From: Aeromonas hydrophila subsp. hydrophila ATCC 7966
Lineage (GTDB): Bacteria; Pseudomonadota; Gammaproteobacteria; Enterobacterales; Aeromonadaceae
DNA: 64,000 bases
NCBI RefSeq assembly: GCF_000014805.1
Contig: NC_008570.1
Coordinates: 3,477,001 to 3,541,000 of the forward strand
Direction of reading: 5' to 3'
Shown here: positions 37,886 through 48,780 of the stretch, piece after piece
How positions within the stretch are numbered: the stretch's first letter is position 1
Layout of the letters: every line of letters starts with the position of its first letter
The notes under the pieces: model-generated
Seen by the model: only the letters and a program-made list of their open reading frames with translations
What the model was told of the DNA's origin: nothing
Databases searched by the model: none
Program-made: the position numbers and the translations under genes

Positions 37886-39274
37886 ATGCCCCAACCAGCC
37901 TTGCACCATTTGCCGACCCTGCTTCGCCGCACCCTGCCCTGGCTGGCGGCGGCCCTGGCGCTGCCCCTGCAGGCAGCCACGCCTGCCTATCTCACCATCG
38001 GTACTGGGCCGCTCAACGGCGTCTACTACCCGACCGGTGGCGCCATTTGCCGGCTGCTCAATGAAGAGACGGCCAGCCATGGCCTGCACTGCTCGGTGCA
38101 GAGCACCTCCGGCTCCCTTGCCAACCTGAAGGCGCTGCATCAAGGGAAAGTGCAGCTGGCGCTGGTGCAGTCCGATGTGGTGCACCATGCCGCCCACAGC
38201 ACCGGCCCCTTCATGGGTCAGGCGCCCGACGAGCAGCTGCGCAGCCTCTACCGGCTTCATCAGGAGTCGCTGACCCTGCTCGCCAGCGCCAACAGCAGCA
38301 TCAACACCCTGGCCGACATCGAGGGTAAACGGGTCGATCTGGGCAACCCGGGCTCCGGCGAGCACATCACCAGCCAGGCCCTGCTTGATGCCATGAGCTG
38401 GCAGGCCAAGAGCTTTGCCCCCGTCATCCCCGCCGCGGCCAACAACCGGCTGGAGGGGCTCTGTGACGGCACCCTGGACGCTGCCTTCGTGGTGGCGGGC
38501 CACCCCAATCAGGCCATCGGCGATCTCACCGGCCGCTGCAAGGCGCGCCTCATCCCCATCGAAGGGGAGCAGGTCGACGCGCTGCTCAAACAGCATCCCT
38601 ACTATCAGCGCAGCCGCATCGGCGCCAACCTCTACCCGGGCCAGCCTAGCGGCGTCAACACCTTCGCCGTCACCGCCGAGCTGGTGGCGCTGGCCAGCCT
38701 GCCGGAGGGCGAGGTGCGCACCGTGCGCGACGTGCTGAGCGGGCGACTCAAGCAGTTCACCCGCCTCCATCCGGCTCTCACCGCCCTCACCCTGGAGGGG
38801 ATGCAGGGCGAGGCGGAAGTACCGCGCCACGCCGGCATGGCGGATGCCCCGCCCGCCCTGCTGCCCGAAGCCCTGAACCCGGCTCCGGCGGCCTCGGAAG
38901 CCCTGGCAACCTCAGCGGCGCAGCCCACCGAAGTGGAACACCCCGCCGGTGAGGACGCGGCACAACCCGCCGGCGAGACGGGCGCCCCCTCCCCGGAAGG
39001 TACGCCCGCCACCTCGTCCGGGCAGACCCCTGGCGCCCTGCTGCCGACCCCCTCGGCAGCCGTCGCCACTGAGCCGAGTGCGAGTAGCGTGCTCGAAGGG
39101 GCCGCCGTGGAGCAGGGCGGCACGCTGACGGGCACGGCCGCACCCAGCCCCTCTGCTGTGATGAGCGGGGAACAACCCGCCTCGCCGGCCCCCGCCGAAC
39201 CGGCATCAACAGCACCGGCACCGGCCACACCAAGCGCCGCCTCACCGACCGGGGACGGCGTGCCAGCCCAGTAA
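37886..39274 (+). CDS. TAXI-type TRAP solute-binding protein with low-complexity tail
   Basis: 462 residues: signal peptide (LPWLAAALALPLQAATPA), then a TAXI binding domain (YLTIGTGPLNGVYYPTGGA, residues ~33-320, with VQSTSGSLANLKAL and LGNPGSGEH). These features match periplasmic TAXI proteins that feed TRAP transporters with glutamate-like or other organic acids. From ~residue 330 the protein continues for about 130 residues almost entirely of Ala, Pro, Ser, Thr, Glu and Gly, which is not part of the family. No TRAP permease gene is adjacent. The start is the ATG nearest the signal peptide; ATGs at 37829 and 37841 are in frame, and no start has a clear ribosome site. Confidence 0.85.
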   Translation: MPQPALHHLPTLLRRTLPWLAAALALPLQAATPAYLTIGTGPLNGVYYPTGGAICRLLNEETASHGLHCSVQSTSGSLANLKALHQGKVQLALVQSDVVHHAAHSTGPFMGQAPDEQLRSLYRLHQESLTLLASANSSINTLADIEGKRVDLGNPGSGEHITSQALLDAMSWQAKSFAPVIPAAANNRLEGLCDGTLDAAFVVAGHPNQAIGDLTGRCKARLIPIEGEQVDALLKQHPYYQRSRIGANLYPGQPSGVNTFAVTAELVALASLPEGEVRTVRDVLSGRLKQFTRLHPALTALTLEGMQGEAEVPRHAGMADAPPALLPEALNPAPAASEALATSAAQPTEVEHPAGEDAAQPAGETGAPSPEGTPATSSGQTPGALLPTPSAAVATEPSASSVLEGAAVEQGGTLTGTAAPSPSAVMSGEQPASPAPAEPASTAPAPATPSAASPTGDGVPAQ

Positions 39275-39297
39275 GGCCGCCAAACAGCCACAACGAC

Positions 39298-39329
39298 AGA
39301 GGCCACCCAAGGGTGGCCTCTTTTTGTTT
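39298..39329. terminator. Terminator between TAXI and LysR genes
   Basis: An 11-bp stem (39298-39308 with 39311-39321) followed by TTTTGTTT on the plus strand, between convergent genes ending at 39274 and 39345. Only a two-base AA is unpaired, so the real loop uses inner pairs. Confidence 0.88.
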
Positions 39330-39344
39330 CGATATTGGGTGGGC

Positions 39345-40253
39345 TCAAGCCCTGGCGTCCGGCAACGGCTGCGGGCGCTGGATCTCCTGCTCCACCCAGT
39401 GCAGCAGTTGCTTGATGGCGCGCGACAGCACCTGGTTCTGGCGCACCACGTACCCCAAGCTGGTGCCGGGGAAATCGGTGAGCCGGGTCACCGGGGCGGT
39501 CAGCTTGAGCCGCGGGTGAATGGAAAAGTCCGGCACTATGGCCACCCCGAAACCCGCCTCGGCCCAGTCGAGCTGGGCGTCCACGCTGCCTACTTCCATG
39601 ATGCGGCAGCTGGGCAGACCGAGCAGCGGCAAAGAGGGGTCAATGAGCGCCCGGGTACGGGTGTCGTGGCCCAGCAGGATCAGGGTCGGCTCGTCGAGGG
39701 GATCGCTCTCCCCCGCCTTTGCCCGCGCCTGCCAGCGAGCGAGACCGTGGCCCAGCGCGCACCAGGTCACCTGCTGCAACTCGGTGTAGAACAACGGCTC
39801 GCTGCGCTTTTGCGCCATCACGAAGCCCAGATCCGCCTTGCCCGCCTTGACCAGCTCAGCCGCCTGATCCGAGGTGGTGTTGAATAGGGTGAGGTCGATG
39901 CCGGGGAACTCCTGCTTGAAGCGCTGAAAGGGCTGAATGAGCAACAGGCGCGAGATGATGTCGCTGGCGGCGATGGCCAGCGTTCCCTGACTCAACTGGT
40001 TGAGAGCGTTGAGATCGGACTGGCAGAGCTGCAGCTCGGCGATGGCGCGTTCGGCACTTTGCAGCAGCCGCTCGCCGGCCTGGGTCAGCCGAAACGGGCT
40101 GCGCTCGATGAGTTTGACCCGGGTGGCCTGCTCCAGATTCTTGAGGTGCAGGCTCACATTGGGCTGGGTCATGTGCAGTTCGGTGGCGGTCTGGCCGAAG
40201 TGCTGCAGCCGGGCCAGGGTGACGAAGGTGTGCAGCCAGTGAATATCCAGCAT
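39345..40253 (-). CDS. LysR family transcriptional regulator next to the PurA homologue
   Basis: 302 residues. The helix-turn-helix is at the N-terminus (FVTLARLQHFGQTATELHMT, then QPNVSLHLKNLEQ) and a standard LysR effector domain follows (GTLAIAASDIIS, ILLGHDTRTRALI, AEAGFGVAIVPDF). It is transcribed divergently from the PurA homologue with 187 bases between. That space contains a 5-bp dyad with an 11-base gap, the geometry of LysR operators. Control of the purine gene or of itself is therefore likely, but the effector is unknown. Confidence 0.92.
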   Translation of the reverse strand: MLDIHWLHTFVTLARLQHFGQTATELHMTQPNVSLHLKNLEQATRVKLIERSPFRLTQAGERLLQSAERAIAELQLCQSDLNALNQLSQGTLAIAASDIISRLLLIQPFQRFKQEFPGIDLTLFNTTSDQAAELVKAGKADLGFVMAQKRSEPLFYTELQQVTWCALGHGLARWQARAKAGESDPLDEPTLILLGHDTRTRALIDPSLPLLGLPSCRIMEVGSVDAQLDWAEAGFGVAIVPDFSIHPRLKLTAPVTRLTDFPGTSLGYVVRQNQVLSRAIKQLLHWVEQEIQRPQPLPDARA

Positions 40254-40356
40254 GGGGATCCTCTTGTGCCGCCACGGCCGAACGGGCCCCTGACAGGGAT
40301 GCCGGCACGGCAGCGGGGCGGTTTGCCGATAAATTCACCGCAATTATATGACTCTC

Positions 40357-40377
40357 TTATCGGAATTATAAAGATAA
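40357..40377. promoter_or_regulatory. Candidate LysR operator
   Basis: TTATC-N11-GATAA, a perfect 5-bp inverted repeat centred at 40367, lies in the AT-rich spacer between the divergent LysR and PurA-like genes. LysR-type sites typically show T-N11-A within an interrupted dyad, as here. Binding is inferred. Confidence 0.45.
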
Positions 40378-40401
40378 TTAATTTTTCTAATCCTCCTGAG
40401 C

Positions 40402-40432
40402 CTCCTAGGATGATCGCCTAACGTCTTAGGAG
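40402..40432 (+). promoter_or_regulatory. Possible ribosome-site-masking hairpin in the PurA-like gene leader
   Basis: CTCCTA (40402-40407) can pair with TAGGAG (40427-40432), which includes the Shine-Dalgarno AGGAG eight bases before the ATG. Six base pairs across a 19-base loop is weak by itself; it could modulate translation. Confidence 0.25.
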
Positions 40433-40440
40433 AAAGAGTC

Positions 40441-41697
40441 ATGTCGTCTATCGTAGTCGTAGGTGCCAACTGGGGTGATGAAGGCAAAGGCCGCATCGTG
40501 GATTATCTGGCAGGCCAAGCAGGCGCCAGCATTCGCTTCCAGGGCGGCAACAACGCCGGCCATACCGTCGTCAACGACCTTGGCACCTTCAAGCTGCACC
40601 AGGTTCCGAGCGGTGTGTTCAACCCGGATTGCCTGGTCGTGCTCGGCCCTGGCATGGTGATCAGCCCCGAGAAACTGACCGTCGAGCTGGACGAAGTGAA
40701 AGCCTCCGGCGTCACTCCCAAGCTGGCCATCTCTGATCGTGCCACCCTCTGCCTGCCGCTGCACGCCATGGAAGATACCCTGGAAGAGCAGCGCCTGGGC
40801 GACGGCGCCTACGGTTCCACCCGTCAGGGCATCGCTCCCGCCTATGGCGATCGCGTCATGAAGAAAGCGATCCTGGTGGGCTGGCTGAAACAGCCGGAAG
40901 TACTGGTCGAGCGCATTCAATTCTTCCTCGACTGGAAACTGCCGCAGCTCAAAGCGCTCTACCCGACCTTCGAATTCAACCAGACCGCCCAGGAGATGGC
41001 TGACTGGCTGCTGGAAGTGTCCGCCCCCTGGATCGACTCCGTCTGCAACGTCAGCATGCCGCTCAAAGCGCTGCAGGCCGAAGGCAAGACCCTGCTGTTC
41101 GAAGCCCAGCTGGGCGCCGGTCGTGACCTGATCTACGGCGAATACCCCTGGGTGACCTCCTCCCACGTGTCCGGCGCCTATGCCGGCATCGGTGGCGGCC
41201 TGCCGGGTCTGCGTCCCGAGCGCGTCATCGCCGTCGCCAAGGCATTCAGCACCTCCGTCGGTACCGGCACCCTGCTGACCGCCATGGAAAACCAGGACGA
41301 GTTCCGCAAGATCGCCAACGAGTTCGGCGCCACCACCGGTCGTCCCCGTGACGTCGGCTACTTCGACGCCGTCGCCACCAAGAATGGTGTCGAGCTGCAG
41401 GCTGCCAACGAAGTGGCGCTGACCAAGCTGGACTGCCTGACCGGTCTCCCGGATCTGAAGATCTGCGTCGCCTACGAAGGTGCCCACACCGAGAACCCGA
41501 TCTGGCCGCAAACTGCCGGTCTGAAGCCGGTTTACGAAGTGATGGAAAGCTGGAGCGAAGACATCACCGGCTGCCGTACCTTCGCCGAGCTGCCCAAAGC
41601 GGCTCAGCAGTACGTACTGCGCATCGAAGAGCTCCTGGGCGTACCGGTGCCGATGGTCTCCGTCGGCCCGGGCCGTGACGAGATGATCCTGCGCTAA
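40441..41697 (+). CDS. purA: Adenylosuccinate synthetase family protein, divergent
   Basis: 418 residues. The GTP/IMP loop is ANWGDEGKGRIVDYLAG with catalytic-type Asp13, and GGNNAGHT holds His41. The aspartate-binding loop is FGATTGRPRDVG, and TKLD with the C-terminal SVGPGRDE contacts the guanine base. So the chemistry IMP + Asp + GTP to adenylosuccinate is plausible. Departures from the housekeeping enzyme are visible: the GTTGRGIGPAYEDKVARRG region reads GSTRQGIAPAYGDRVMKKA (an Arg/Lys change at the inter-subunit IMP contact), DHGTYPYVTSSN reads IYGEYPWVTSSH, and the C-terminus lacks the last ~7 residues. It may be a second PurA rather than the main one, which in relatives lies near hfq-hflKC. 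AGGAG precedes the ATG. Confidence 0.85.
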   Translation: MSSIVVVGANWGDEGKGRIVDYLAGQAGASIRFQGGNNAGHTVVNDLGTFKLHQVPSGVFNPDCLVVLGPGMVISPEKLTVELDEVKASGVTPKLAISDRATLCLPLHAMEDTLEEQRLGDGAYGSTRQGIAPAYGDRVMKKAILVGWLKQPEVLVERIQFFLDWKLPQLKALYPTFEFNQTAQEMADWLLEVSAPWIDSVCNVSMPLKALQAEGKTLLFEAQLGAGRDLIYGEYPWVTSSHVSGAYAGIGGGLPGLRPERVIAVAKAFSTSVGTGTLLTAMENQDEFRKIANEFGATTGRPRDVGYFDAVATKNGVELQAANEVALTKLDCLTGLPDLKICVAYEGAHTENPIWPQTAGLKPVYEVMESWSEDITGCRTFAELPKAAQQYVLRIEELLGVPVPMVSVGPGRDEMILR

Positions 41698-41724
41698 GTC
41701 GCGCGATCAACTGTCAGCACAGTA

Positions 41725-41756
41725 AAAAACCGGCATCCAGGATGCCGGTTTTTTTA
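41725..41756 (+). terminator. Terminator of the PurA-like gene
   Basis: Stem ACCGGCATC/GATGCCGGT (41729-41749) preceded by AAAA and followed by TTTTTTTAT, about 30 bases after the stop. Confidence 0.93.
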
Positions 41757-41911
41757 TGCCCGGGCGCGCCACCACACTTTCGCAGCGCTCACCAGCAATC
41801 AACACAACGACTCATATCATGGCAGCAAGCAGGCCATATTGAGCGGTTGGGTTACTCACCTCTTCCCCCTCTTCGCTAGACTGATCCCATCATCCACCGA
41901 GGAGCCTCACC

Positions 41912-42448
41912 ATGAAGATTGCCAAGCGTACCACCCTGCTCTCCCTGCTGTGCGTGGCGGCCCTGCCCGCCAGTGCCATGACCCTAAAGAGCAGCGACAT
42001 CCACGAAGGCCAGCTGATGGACAAGGCCTTCAGCTTCAACGGCTTTGGCTGCAGCGGTGACAACCGCTCGCCCCAGCTGAGCTGGCAGGATCTGCCTGCC
42101 GGCACCAAGAGCGTCGCCATCACCGCCTATGACCCCGACGCCCCCACCGGCAGCGGCTGGTGGCACTGGCTGGTGGTGAACCTGCCGGCCAGTCAGAGCG
42201 AGCTGCCGAGCAATGTCTCGGGCAAGCTCAAGCAGGGGCTGGAGCTTAAGACCGACTTCGGCAGTCAGGGTTACGGCGGCCCCTGCCCGCCCGCTGGCCA
42301 CGGCATGCACCGCTACCAGTTCACAGTCTGGGCCCTGCCCCAGGCCCTGGAGGTGAAGGCAGACACCCCGCCCGCCATGGTAGGCTACATGCTCAACAGC
42401 ATGGCCCTTGGCAAGGCCACCCTGACCGCCACCTTCGTCACCCCCTAG
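41912..42448 (+). CDS. YbhB/YbcL family phosphatidylethanolamine-binding-like protein, secreted
   Basis: 178 residues with a signal peptide (LLSLLCVAALPASA-MT). The mature PEBP fold has FGCSGDNRSPQLSW, AITAYDPDAPTGSGWWHWLVVN, GPCPPAGHGMHRYQFTVWAL; the Asp-Pro-Asp and Pro-Pro-x-Gly-His-Gly elements are the anion-binding pocket. Bacterial members are called Raf-kinase-inhibitor-like, but their role is not known. AGGAG precedes the ATG, and it ends 11 bases before an AraC-type gene in the same direction, so the two are probably co-transcribed. Confidence 0.92.
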   Translation: MKIAKRTTLLSLLCVAALPASAMTLKSSDIHEGQLMDKAFSFNGFGCSGDNRSPQLSWQDLPAGTKSVAITAYDPDAPTGSGWWHWLVVNLPASQSELPSNVSGKLKQGLELKTDFGSQGYGGPCPPAGHGMHRYQFTVWALPQALEVKADTPPAMVGYMLNSMALGKATLTATFVTP

Positions 42449-42459
42449 GAGCCAGCCGG

Positions 42460-43272
42460 ATGAGCACGCCGCTGCTGCAACTGCACCACTATCTCGGGAT
42501 CCGCCAGCAGCCGCTGCACCGGGTGCTCATCTACGCCCCCACCATCATCTGGGTGGAGCAGGGTCACAAGCAGTTGTGGTGGCAGGAGAAGCGCCTGGCA
42601 TTTGATCAGGCGAGCTGGCTGCTGATCCCGGCCGGTCACCAGCTCACCTTCGTCAACCAGCCGGAGCAGGGCAAGTTTCGCTCCCGCGCGCTGACCCTGC
42701 TGACCCCGCCCCCCGTCGAATGGCTCGGCGCCACCCAGGCCGGCCCGCTCAGGGAGCCGCGCCTGACGGTCAGTCCGGCGCTGGCTTTCTGTTTCGAGCT
42801 GGTCTGCTCCATGGCGGATCGGCGACTCAATGAGGCCACCCAGGCCCAGCTGCTGCAGGGCTTCTATGCCGAGCTGCAGGCCGCCGGCGGGCTCGACCTG
42901 CTGTTTCCCGCCCATACCATGACCCTCGGCGAGCGGCTGGCCCGCTACCTTGGGGTGGAGCCGGGCGCCGATCACACCCTGGAGGGGGTGGCACCGCACT
43001 TCGCCATGAGTCGCGCCTCCATGGCGCGCAAGCTGGCCGCCGAGGGGCGCAGCTTTCGCCAGCTGCTGACCCAGGTGCGCATGAGCCACGCCCTCACCCT
43101 GCTGCAGCAGGGTCTGGTGCCGCTGGAGACGGCCCTCGCCTGTGGCTACGACTCCCCCAGCCGCTTTGCCGCCCGCTTCAAGCAAGAGTTCGGCCTGACC
43201 CCCTATCAATACCTGCGTACCTGTCCCTCCTCCCTAGCGCTGGCTGCCACCAGAAAAGTAAATAGTTACTAA
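42460..43272 (+). CDS. AraC family transcriptional regulator
   Basis: 270 residues. The N-terminal ~140 residues form a cupin-like sensing domain; the C-terminal ~100 hold the double helix-turn-helix (FAMSRASMARKLAAEGRSF; then ALACGYDSPSRFAARFKQEF, GLTPYQYL). The ribosome site AGGAG overlaps the region just after the PEBP stop, pointing to an operon. The inducer is unknown; control of the PEBP gene or of the downstream glycosidase is possible. Confidence 0.92.
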   Translation: MSTPLLQLHHYLGIRQQPLHRVLIYAPTIIWVEQGHKQLWWQEKRLAFDQASWLLIPAGHQLTFVNQPEQGKFRSRALTLLTPPPVEWLGATQAGPLREPRLTVSPALAFCFELVCSMADRRLNEATQAQLLQGFYAELQAAGGLDLLFPAHTMTLGERLARYLGVEPGADHTLEGVAPHFAMSRASMARKLAAEGRSFRQLLTQVRMSHALTLLQQGLVPLETALACGYDSPSRFAARFKQEFGLTPYQYLRTCPSSLALAATRKVNSY

Positions 43273-43370
43273 AATACCAAGCTATGTAACCTCGTGTAAC
43301 CGGGTGATCCGGCTCACATCTCCCCCTCCTGCACTGTGACGCAGCGCCAATAATCCCCTCAAAATCGCCC

Positions 43371-43396
43371 TATAATGGCTCTCGCAAACGCTTTCA
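43371..43396 (+). promoter_or_regulatory. Promoter with LacI/GalR-type operator upstream of the GH63 gene
   Basis: A perfect -10 TATAAT (43371-43376) is followed at the expected transcription start by CGCAAACGCTTTCA (43383-43396), a 14-mer built around a central CG. It matches the LacI/GalR-family consensus of the catabolite-repression type (TGWAARCGNTWNCW) at 12 positions. The -35 region is poor (CAATAA). A sugar-responsive LacI-type repressor is the likely user; none is encoded in this window. Confidence 0.45.
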
Positions 43397-43405
43397 CTAA
43401 AATAA

Positions 43406-45937
<2,532 letters not shown>

Positions 45938-45962
45938 TCCCTCTTTGCAGGAATGAGCCAAC

Positions 45963-45990
45963 AAAAAGGCCTCCGCAAGGGAGGCCTTTC
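45963..45990. terminator. Bidirectional terminator
   Basis: Stem GGCCTCC/GGAGGCC (45968-45974 with 45980-45986) with AAAAA and TTTCTT flanks, between the convergent GH63 and tyrS genes. Confidence 0.88.
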
Positions 45991-46015
45991 TTATGGCGCC
46001 GCCGCAGGTGGCGAC

Positions 46016-47215
46016 TTACTTGACGGTCACCCGGGCAAACTTGCGCTTGCCGACCTGGTAGACGGCGGTACCGGCACCGATGAGTGCCTTGCCATCTTCC
46101 AGCTTCTCGCCGTCAACCTTGACCGCGCCCTGCTTGATCATCCGCAGCGCTTCGGAGGTGGTGGCCACCAGATCGGCATCTTTCAGCAGGTTGGCAATGG
46201 CCAGCCCTTCGCCTTCCAGTGCCAGCTCGACTTCCGGCATTTCGTCCGGAATGGCGTTCTTGGAGAAGCGCTGGGTGAAGTCTTCGTGGGCCGCTTCGGC
46301 TGCCGCTTCGTCGTGATAACGGGCGATGATCTCTTTGGCCAGCCAGATCTTCACGTCACGCGGGTTGAGGGTACCGGCGGCGATGCCCGCCTTGAACTCT
46401 TCAATTTCAGCCAGCGGACGGAAGGAGAGCAGCTCGTAGTAATTCCACATCAGATCGTCGGTGATGGACATGATCTTGCCGAACATCTCGCCCGGGGCAT
46501 CGTGCACGCCGATGTAGTTGGCAGCGGACTTGGACATCTTCTTGACGCCGTCCAGGCCCACCAAGAGCGGCATCATCAGCACGCACTGGGTCGCCATGCC
46601 GGCATCTTTTTGCAGCTCGCGGCCCATCAGCAGGTTGAACTTCTGATCGGTACCGCCCAGCTCGACGTCCGCCTTCAGCGCGACCGAGTCATAGCCTTGC
46701 AGCAGCGGATAGAGGAATTCGTGAATGGCGATGGACTGGCCGTTGCTGTAGCGCTTCTTGAAGTCGTCGCGCTCCATCATGCGGGCCACGGTCTGCTTGG
46801 CCGCCAGCTTGATCATGCCGGTCGCGCCCAGCTCGCTCAGCCAGGTCGAGTTGTACTCGATGCGGGTCTTGGCGGGATCGAGGATCTTGAACGCCTGCTC
46901 GGCATAGGTCAGGGCGTTGTGCTTGATGGCCTCTTCGGAGAGCGGCGGACGGGTGGCGTTCTTGCCGGAGGGGTCACCCACCATGGCGGTGAAGTCACCG
47001 ATCAGCAGGATCACTTCATGGCCCAGATCCTGGAAGGTCTTCAGCTTGTTGAGGATCACGGTATGACCCAGATGAATGTCGGGAGCCGTCGGGTCCATCC
47101 CCAACTTGATGCGCAGCGGGCGCCCTTCCTTCAACTTGGCGACCAGTTCTTCTTCCACCAGAATTTCTTCCGCTCCGCGCTTGATCTCGGCTAGCGCCAC
47201 CTCGAGCTGGGACAT
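46016..47215 (-). CDS. tyrS: Tyrosyl-tRNA synthetase
   Basis: 399 residues. The class I signature HIGH is HLGH in [19 protein letters not shown] is present in [13 protein letters not shown]; and the C-terminal S4 RNA-binding domain is [17 protein letters not shown]. The compact HLGH form belongs to the second TyrS subtype found in many gammaproteobacteria. The ATG at 47215 has GGAGAG seven bases upstream; the in-frame TTG at 47230 overlaps that site. It is divergent from mepM, 114 bases away. Confidence 0.97.
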   Translation of the reverse strand: MSQLEVALAEIKRGAEEILVEEELVAKLKEGRPLRIKLGMDPTAPDIHLGHTVILNKLKTFQDLGHEVILLIGDFTAMVGDPSGKNATRPPLSEEAIKHNALTYAEQAFKILDPAKTRIEYNSTWLSELGATGMIKLAAKQTVARMMERDDFKKRYSNGQSIAIHEFLYPLLQGYDSVALKADVELGGTDQKFNLLMGRELQKDAGMATQCVLMMPLLVGLDGVKKMSKSAANYIGVHDAPGEMFGKIMSITDDLMWNYYELLSFRPLAEIEEFKAGIAAGTLNPRDVKIWLAKEIIARYHDEAAAEAAHEDFTQRFSKNAIPDEMPEVELALEGEGLAIANLLKDADLVATTSEALRMIKQGAVKVDGEKLEDGKALIGAGTAVYQVGKRKFARVTVK

Positions 47216-47329
47216 TTTTTGACTCTCCAATCACGATTCCACAGGGCCAGACATATTACTGGAATGGCGGGCCAATTGGAAAGGCGGTAAACTCCGACAT
47301 TCTTCCCGGCTCAACTTCGTCTGCTTCTC

Positions 47330-48640
47330 ATGGTCATTTGGCACGCCTTCAACTCTCTCCCTCACTGGCACCGCAAGATGGTGCTGATCCTGAGCATCAT
47401 GGTGATGATGCTGGCGGCCTGGCCCAGCGAACAGGCGGTCGCCACCCGGGTCGATGACAACGGCAACGAGCTGGCCATGGAGCAGCAGGTCGACGAGGAG
47501 GCGCTGCTGGCCGAAGCCAAGCCCGTCGCCCCCCCCAAGCCGAGCTACATCACCAAGCAGGTGAAGGTACGCAGCGGCGACAACATGGGGGTCATCTTCC
47601 AGCGCCTCGGCCTCAGCACCACGGATCTGCACCTCATCGACCAGCTCGAGGGCACGGATACCCTGCGCTTGCTCAAGCCAGGCCAGGAGCTCACCTTCAA
47701 GCTCACCAAGGGCGGCGAGCTGCACAGCCTCTACTACCCCCACAGCCTGGAGCAGGCGCTCAAGGTGAGCCGCAAGGCCGACAGCTTCGTGGCCAGACCG
47801 GTCAAACTCGAACTCGACACCCGCGAACAGGTGGCCAAGGGCGAGATCCGCTCCAGCTTCTGGGGCGCCGCCGTCGACGCCGGCATGACCGAGGATCAGA
47901 TCATGGACTTGGCCGCCATCTTCGGCTGGGACATCGACTTCGCCCAGGACTTGCAGCCGGGCGACAGCTTCCGGGTGGTCTACGAAGAGAAGTATCAGGA
48001 TGACGAGCGGGTTGCCTCCGGCGACATCCTGGCCGCCGAGTTCGTCAACCAGGGTGCCACCTATCGCGCCGTGCTGAACGAGGATGGCAACTACTACACC
48101 CCGGATGGCAAGGCGATGCGCAAGAGCTTCCTGCGCGCGCCGGTCAACTTCAAATACATCAGCTCCAACTTCAATCCGCGCCGGCTGCACCCGGTCACCG
48201 GCAAGGTGCGTCCCCACAACGGCATCGACTACGTGGCGCCGGTGGGCACCCCCATCATGGCGGCGGGCTCAGGCAGCGTGGTGGCCGCCGGCTACAACCA
48301 GTTCAACGGCAACTACGTCTTCATCAAGCACGCCGGCAACTACGTGACCAAGTACCTGCACCTCTCCAAGCGCACCGTCAACAAGGGGCAGCGCGTGAAA
48401 CAGGGCCAGACCATCGGCAATCTGGGGGGGACCGGACGGGTCACCGGGCCGCACCTGCACTATGAATTCGTGGTGGGCGGCGTGCACAAGAACCCGCGCA
48501 CCCTCAACCTGCCCCAGGCCGAAACGCTGAGCGGACGGGCGCTGGCCAGCTTCAAGGCGCAGGCCATGCCCCAGCTGGCCAAGCTGGACAGCCCGGAGCT
48601 GCAGCTGGCCCAGAACAAGCGGGCCAACGGCGGCAGCTGA
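47330..48640 (+). CDS. mepM: Murein DD-endopeptidase MepM-like, M23 family
   Basis: 436 residues (E. coli MepM 440). There is an N-terminal membrane anchor (MVLILSIMVMMLAAW), an OapA/LysM-like region around ~75-140 (VRSGDNMGVIFQRLGL), and the lytic metalloprotease domain: HxxxD in RPHNGIDYVAP and HxH in GPHLHYEF supply the zinc ligands. It cleaves D-Ala-mDAP cross-links to allow insertion of new peptidoglycan. No clear ribosome site precedes the ATG, so the start is less certain than the rest. The next intact gene, anmK, recycles anhydro-muropeptides, which fits a cell-wall module. Confidence 0.93.
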   Translation: MVIWHAFNSLPHWHRKMVLILSIMVMMLAAWPSEQAVATRVDDNGNELAMEQQVDEEALLAEAKPVAPPKPSYITKQVKVRSGDNMGVIFQRLGLSTTDLHLIDQLEGTDTLRLLKPGQELTFKLTKGGELHSLYYPHSLEQALKVSRKADSFVARPVKLELDTREQVAKGEIRSSFWGAAVDAGMTEDQIMDLAAIFGWDIDFAQDLQPGDSFRVVYEEKYQDDERVASGDILAAEFVNQGATYRAVLNEDGNYYTPDGKAMRKSFLRAPVNFKYISSNFNPRRLHPVTGKVRPHNGIDYVAPVGTPIMAAGSGSVVAAGYNQFNGNYVFIKHAGNYVTKYLHLSKRTVNKGQRVKQGQTIGNLGGTGRVTGPHLHYEFVVGGVHKNPRTLNLPQAETLSGRALASFKAQAMPQLAKLDSPELQLAQNKRANGGS

Positions 48641-48672
48641 GCCACCATGCCAGAGACCCACAAGGAGCAGTC

Positions 48673-48771
48673 ATGAGCGAGCGTTATATCGGCTTGATGC
48701 CGGGTACCAGAATACGGCATGGGATCGGGGCCGCTTCCTCTCTCACGTACTTTTTCCCGACCTGCAAGTAA
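48673..48771 (+). pseudogene. Truncated duplicate of the anmK 5' end
   Basis: A 32-codon frame begins MSERYIGLMPGTR, nearly the same as the start of anmK (MTERYIGLMSGTS) 108 bases later, at both protein and DNA level for ~38 bases. It then diverges to a stop at 48769-48771. It has the better ribosome site (AAGGAG, six-base spacer), while anmK itself has AGGA nine bases before its ATG. It could be a decayed tandem-duplication scar or act as a short upstream frame read before anmK. Confidence 0.65.
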
Positions 48772-48780
48772 GGAAACCCC

